Below the pieces are notes generated by a model that saw only the letters and a list, made by a program, of their open reading frames with translations, had not been told where the DNA came from and did no database searches. A stretch of DNA of 5,535 nucleotides from MGR-bin208 sp043779285. Its GTDB lineage: Bacteria > Bacteroidota > Bacteroidia > Chitinophagales > Chitinophagaceae. The stretch spans positions 1 to 5,535 of the forward strand of contig JAYWEL010000056.1 in assembly GCA_043779285.1 (NCBI GenBank), written 5' to 3'. The position numbers and the translations under genes are program-made. Positions 5,182-5,535 of this stretch are shown here, one piece after another (position 1 is the stretch's first letter; every line of letters begins with the position of its first letter).

Positions 5182-5535
5182 ATGCAAACCAAATCAATAA
5201 TACCTAAATATAATTTATCCGACGAGCAGGAGAAAAAACTCATTCTGCGGGAATACAGGGGACTTTCCCGTTCTTTAAAAAGTAAAATAAAGCCCGGTGA
5301 CCGAAAAAATATTCGATTGGCTTTTGAAATGGCGGTTGAAGCACACAAATCGATGCGGAGAAAAAGCGGCGAACCCTATATTCTTCATCCACTTGCGGTG
5401 GCTAAAATTTGTGTTGAAGAAATTGGTTTGGGTGTTCGTTCAACCATTTGTTCATTATTGCACGATACCGTGGAAGACACAGATGTGAGCATGGATGATA
5501 TCTCCAGAGAGTTCGGGATTGAAATTGCAAAAATT
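5182..5535 (+). CDS. rel: RelA/SpoT-family (p)ppGpp synthetase/hydrolase, N-terminal part
   Basis: 118 codons from ATG at 5182 to the window edge, with no stop reached. The protein begins MQTKSIIPKYNLSDEQEKKL and enters the HD-type (p)ppGpp hydrolase domain: AHKSMRRKSGEPYILHP at 54-70, then LLHDTVEDT at 92-100. By alignment with Rel of Streptococcus equisimilis, H69, H94 and D95 are three of the metal ligands and E98/D99 the catalytic pair; all are present, so the hydrolase site looks functional up to the edge. The fourth ligand and the synthetase, TGS and ACT domains would lie beyond the window. An intact HD site points to a bifunctional Rel/SpoT enzyme rather than a synthetase-only RelA; a single-domain hydrolase cannot be excluded. 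It controls the stringent response in the cytoplasm and is divergent from tRNA-Leu and tig. No Shine-Dalgarno is evident. Confidence 0.93.
   Translation, partial: MQTKSIIPKYNLSDEQEKKLILREYRGLSRSLKSKIKPGDRKNIRLAFEMAVEAHKSMRRKSGEPYILHPLAVAKICVEEIGLGVRSTICSLLHDTVEDTDVSMDDISREFGIEIAKI

Noticed and set aside
5297..5488. 63-codon plus-strand frame inside the rel gene
   Set aside because: Overlaps the HD domain in another frame; the rel frame carries the conserved motifs.

Overview
This window looks like a chromosomal housekeeping region from a member of the Bacteroidota, most likely of the Chitinophagaceae type. Reasons: AT-rich DNA; start codons preceded by A/T-rich sequence rather than Shine-Dalgarno motifs; matches to the Bacteroidota -7 promoter motif TAnnTTTG; a class II (B12-dependent) ribonucleotide reductase tail with a CYKCLNCGNSMGCS ending; and ClpP/ClpX/trigger-factor sequences that read like that phylum. 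The placement is from memory of family sequences, not a search.

Layout, left to right. Bases 3-146 (+) are the 3' end of a B12-dependent ribonucleotide reductase gene, closed by a strong intrinsic terminator (184-212). Convergent with it is a 50-residue protein gene of unknown function (213-365, -). Then comes a minus-strand protein quality-control cluster. Read in transcription order it is tRNA-Leu(UAG) (4855-4936), trigger factor tig (3361-4734), a canonical clpP (2478-3170), a second divergent clpP (1816-2448) and clpX (456-1697). At the right edge, on the plus strand and divergent from the tRNA, is the first part of a RelA/SpoT (p)ppGpp synthetase/hydrolase (5182 to beyond 5535).

How the genes work together. 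Trigger factor receives nascent chains at the ribosome. ClpX unfolds tagged or regulated substrates and feeds them to the ClpP chamber. The tig-clpP-clpX order is classic, but here there are two adjacent clpP genes, both with a complete Ser-His-Asp triad. The second differs in its N-terminal (axial) segment, its ClpX-docking pocket position and, by two extra residues, its glycine-rich handle. This is the most interesting feature: it raises the possibility of a mixed ClpP1P2-type protease. Hairpins after tig (3303-3343) and after the clpP pair (1750-1777), plus promoter-like motifs, suggest the cluster is split into tRNA/tig, clpP-clpP and clpX units rather than one long operon.

The canonical clpP start is best placed at the ATG at 3170. 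A Bacteroidota-type promoter overlapped by a perfect 14-bp palindrome lies just upstream, inside what a TTG-started extension would call coding. I found no CRISPR array, insertion sequence, phage gene or evident new defence system.
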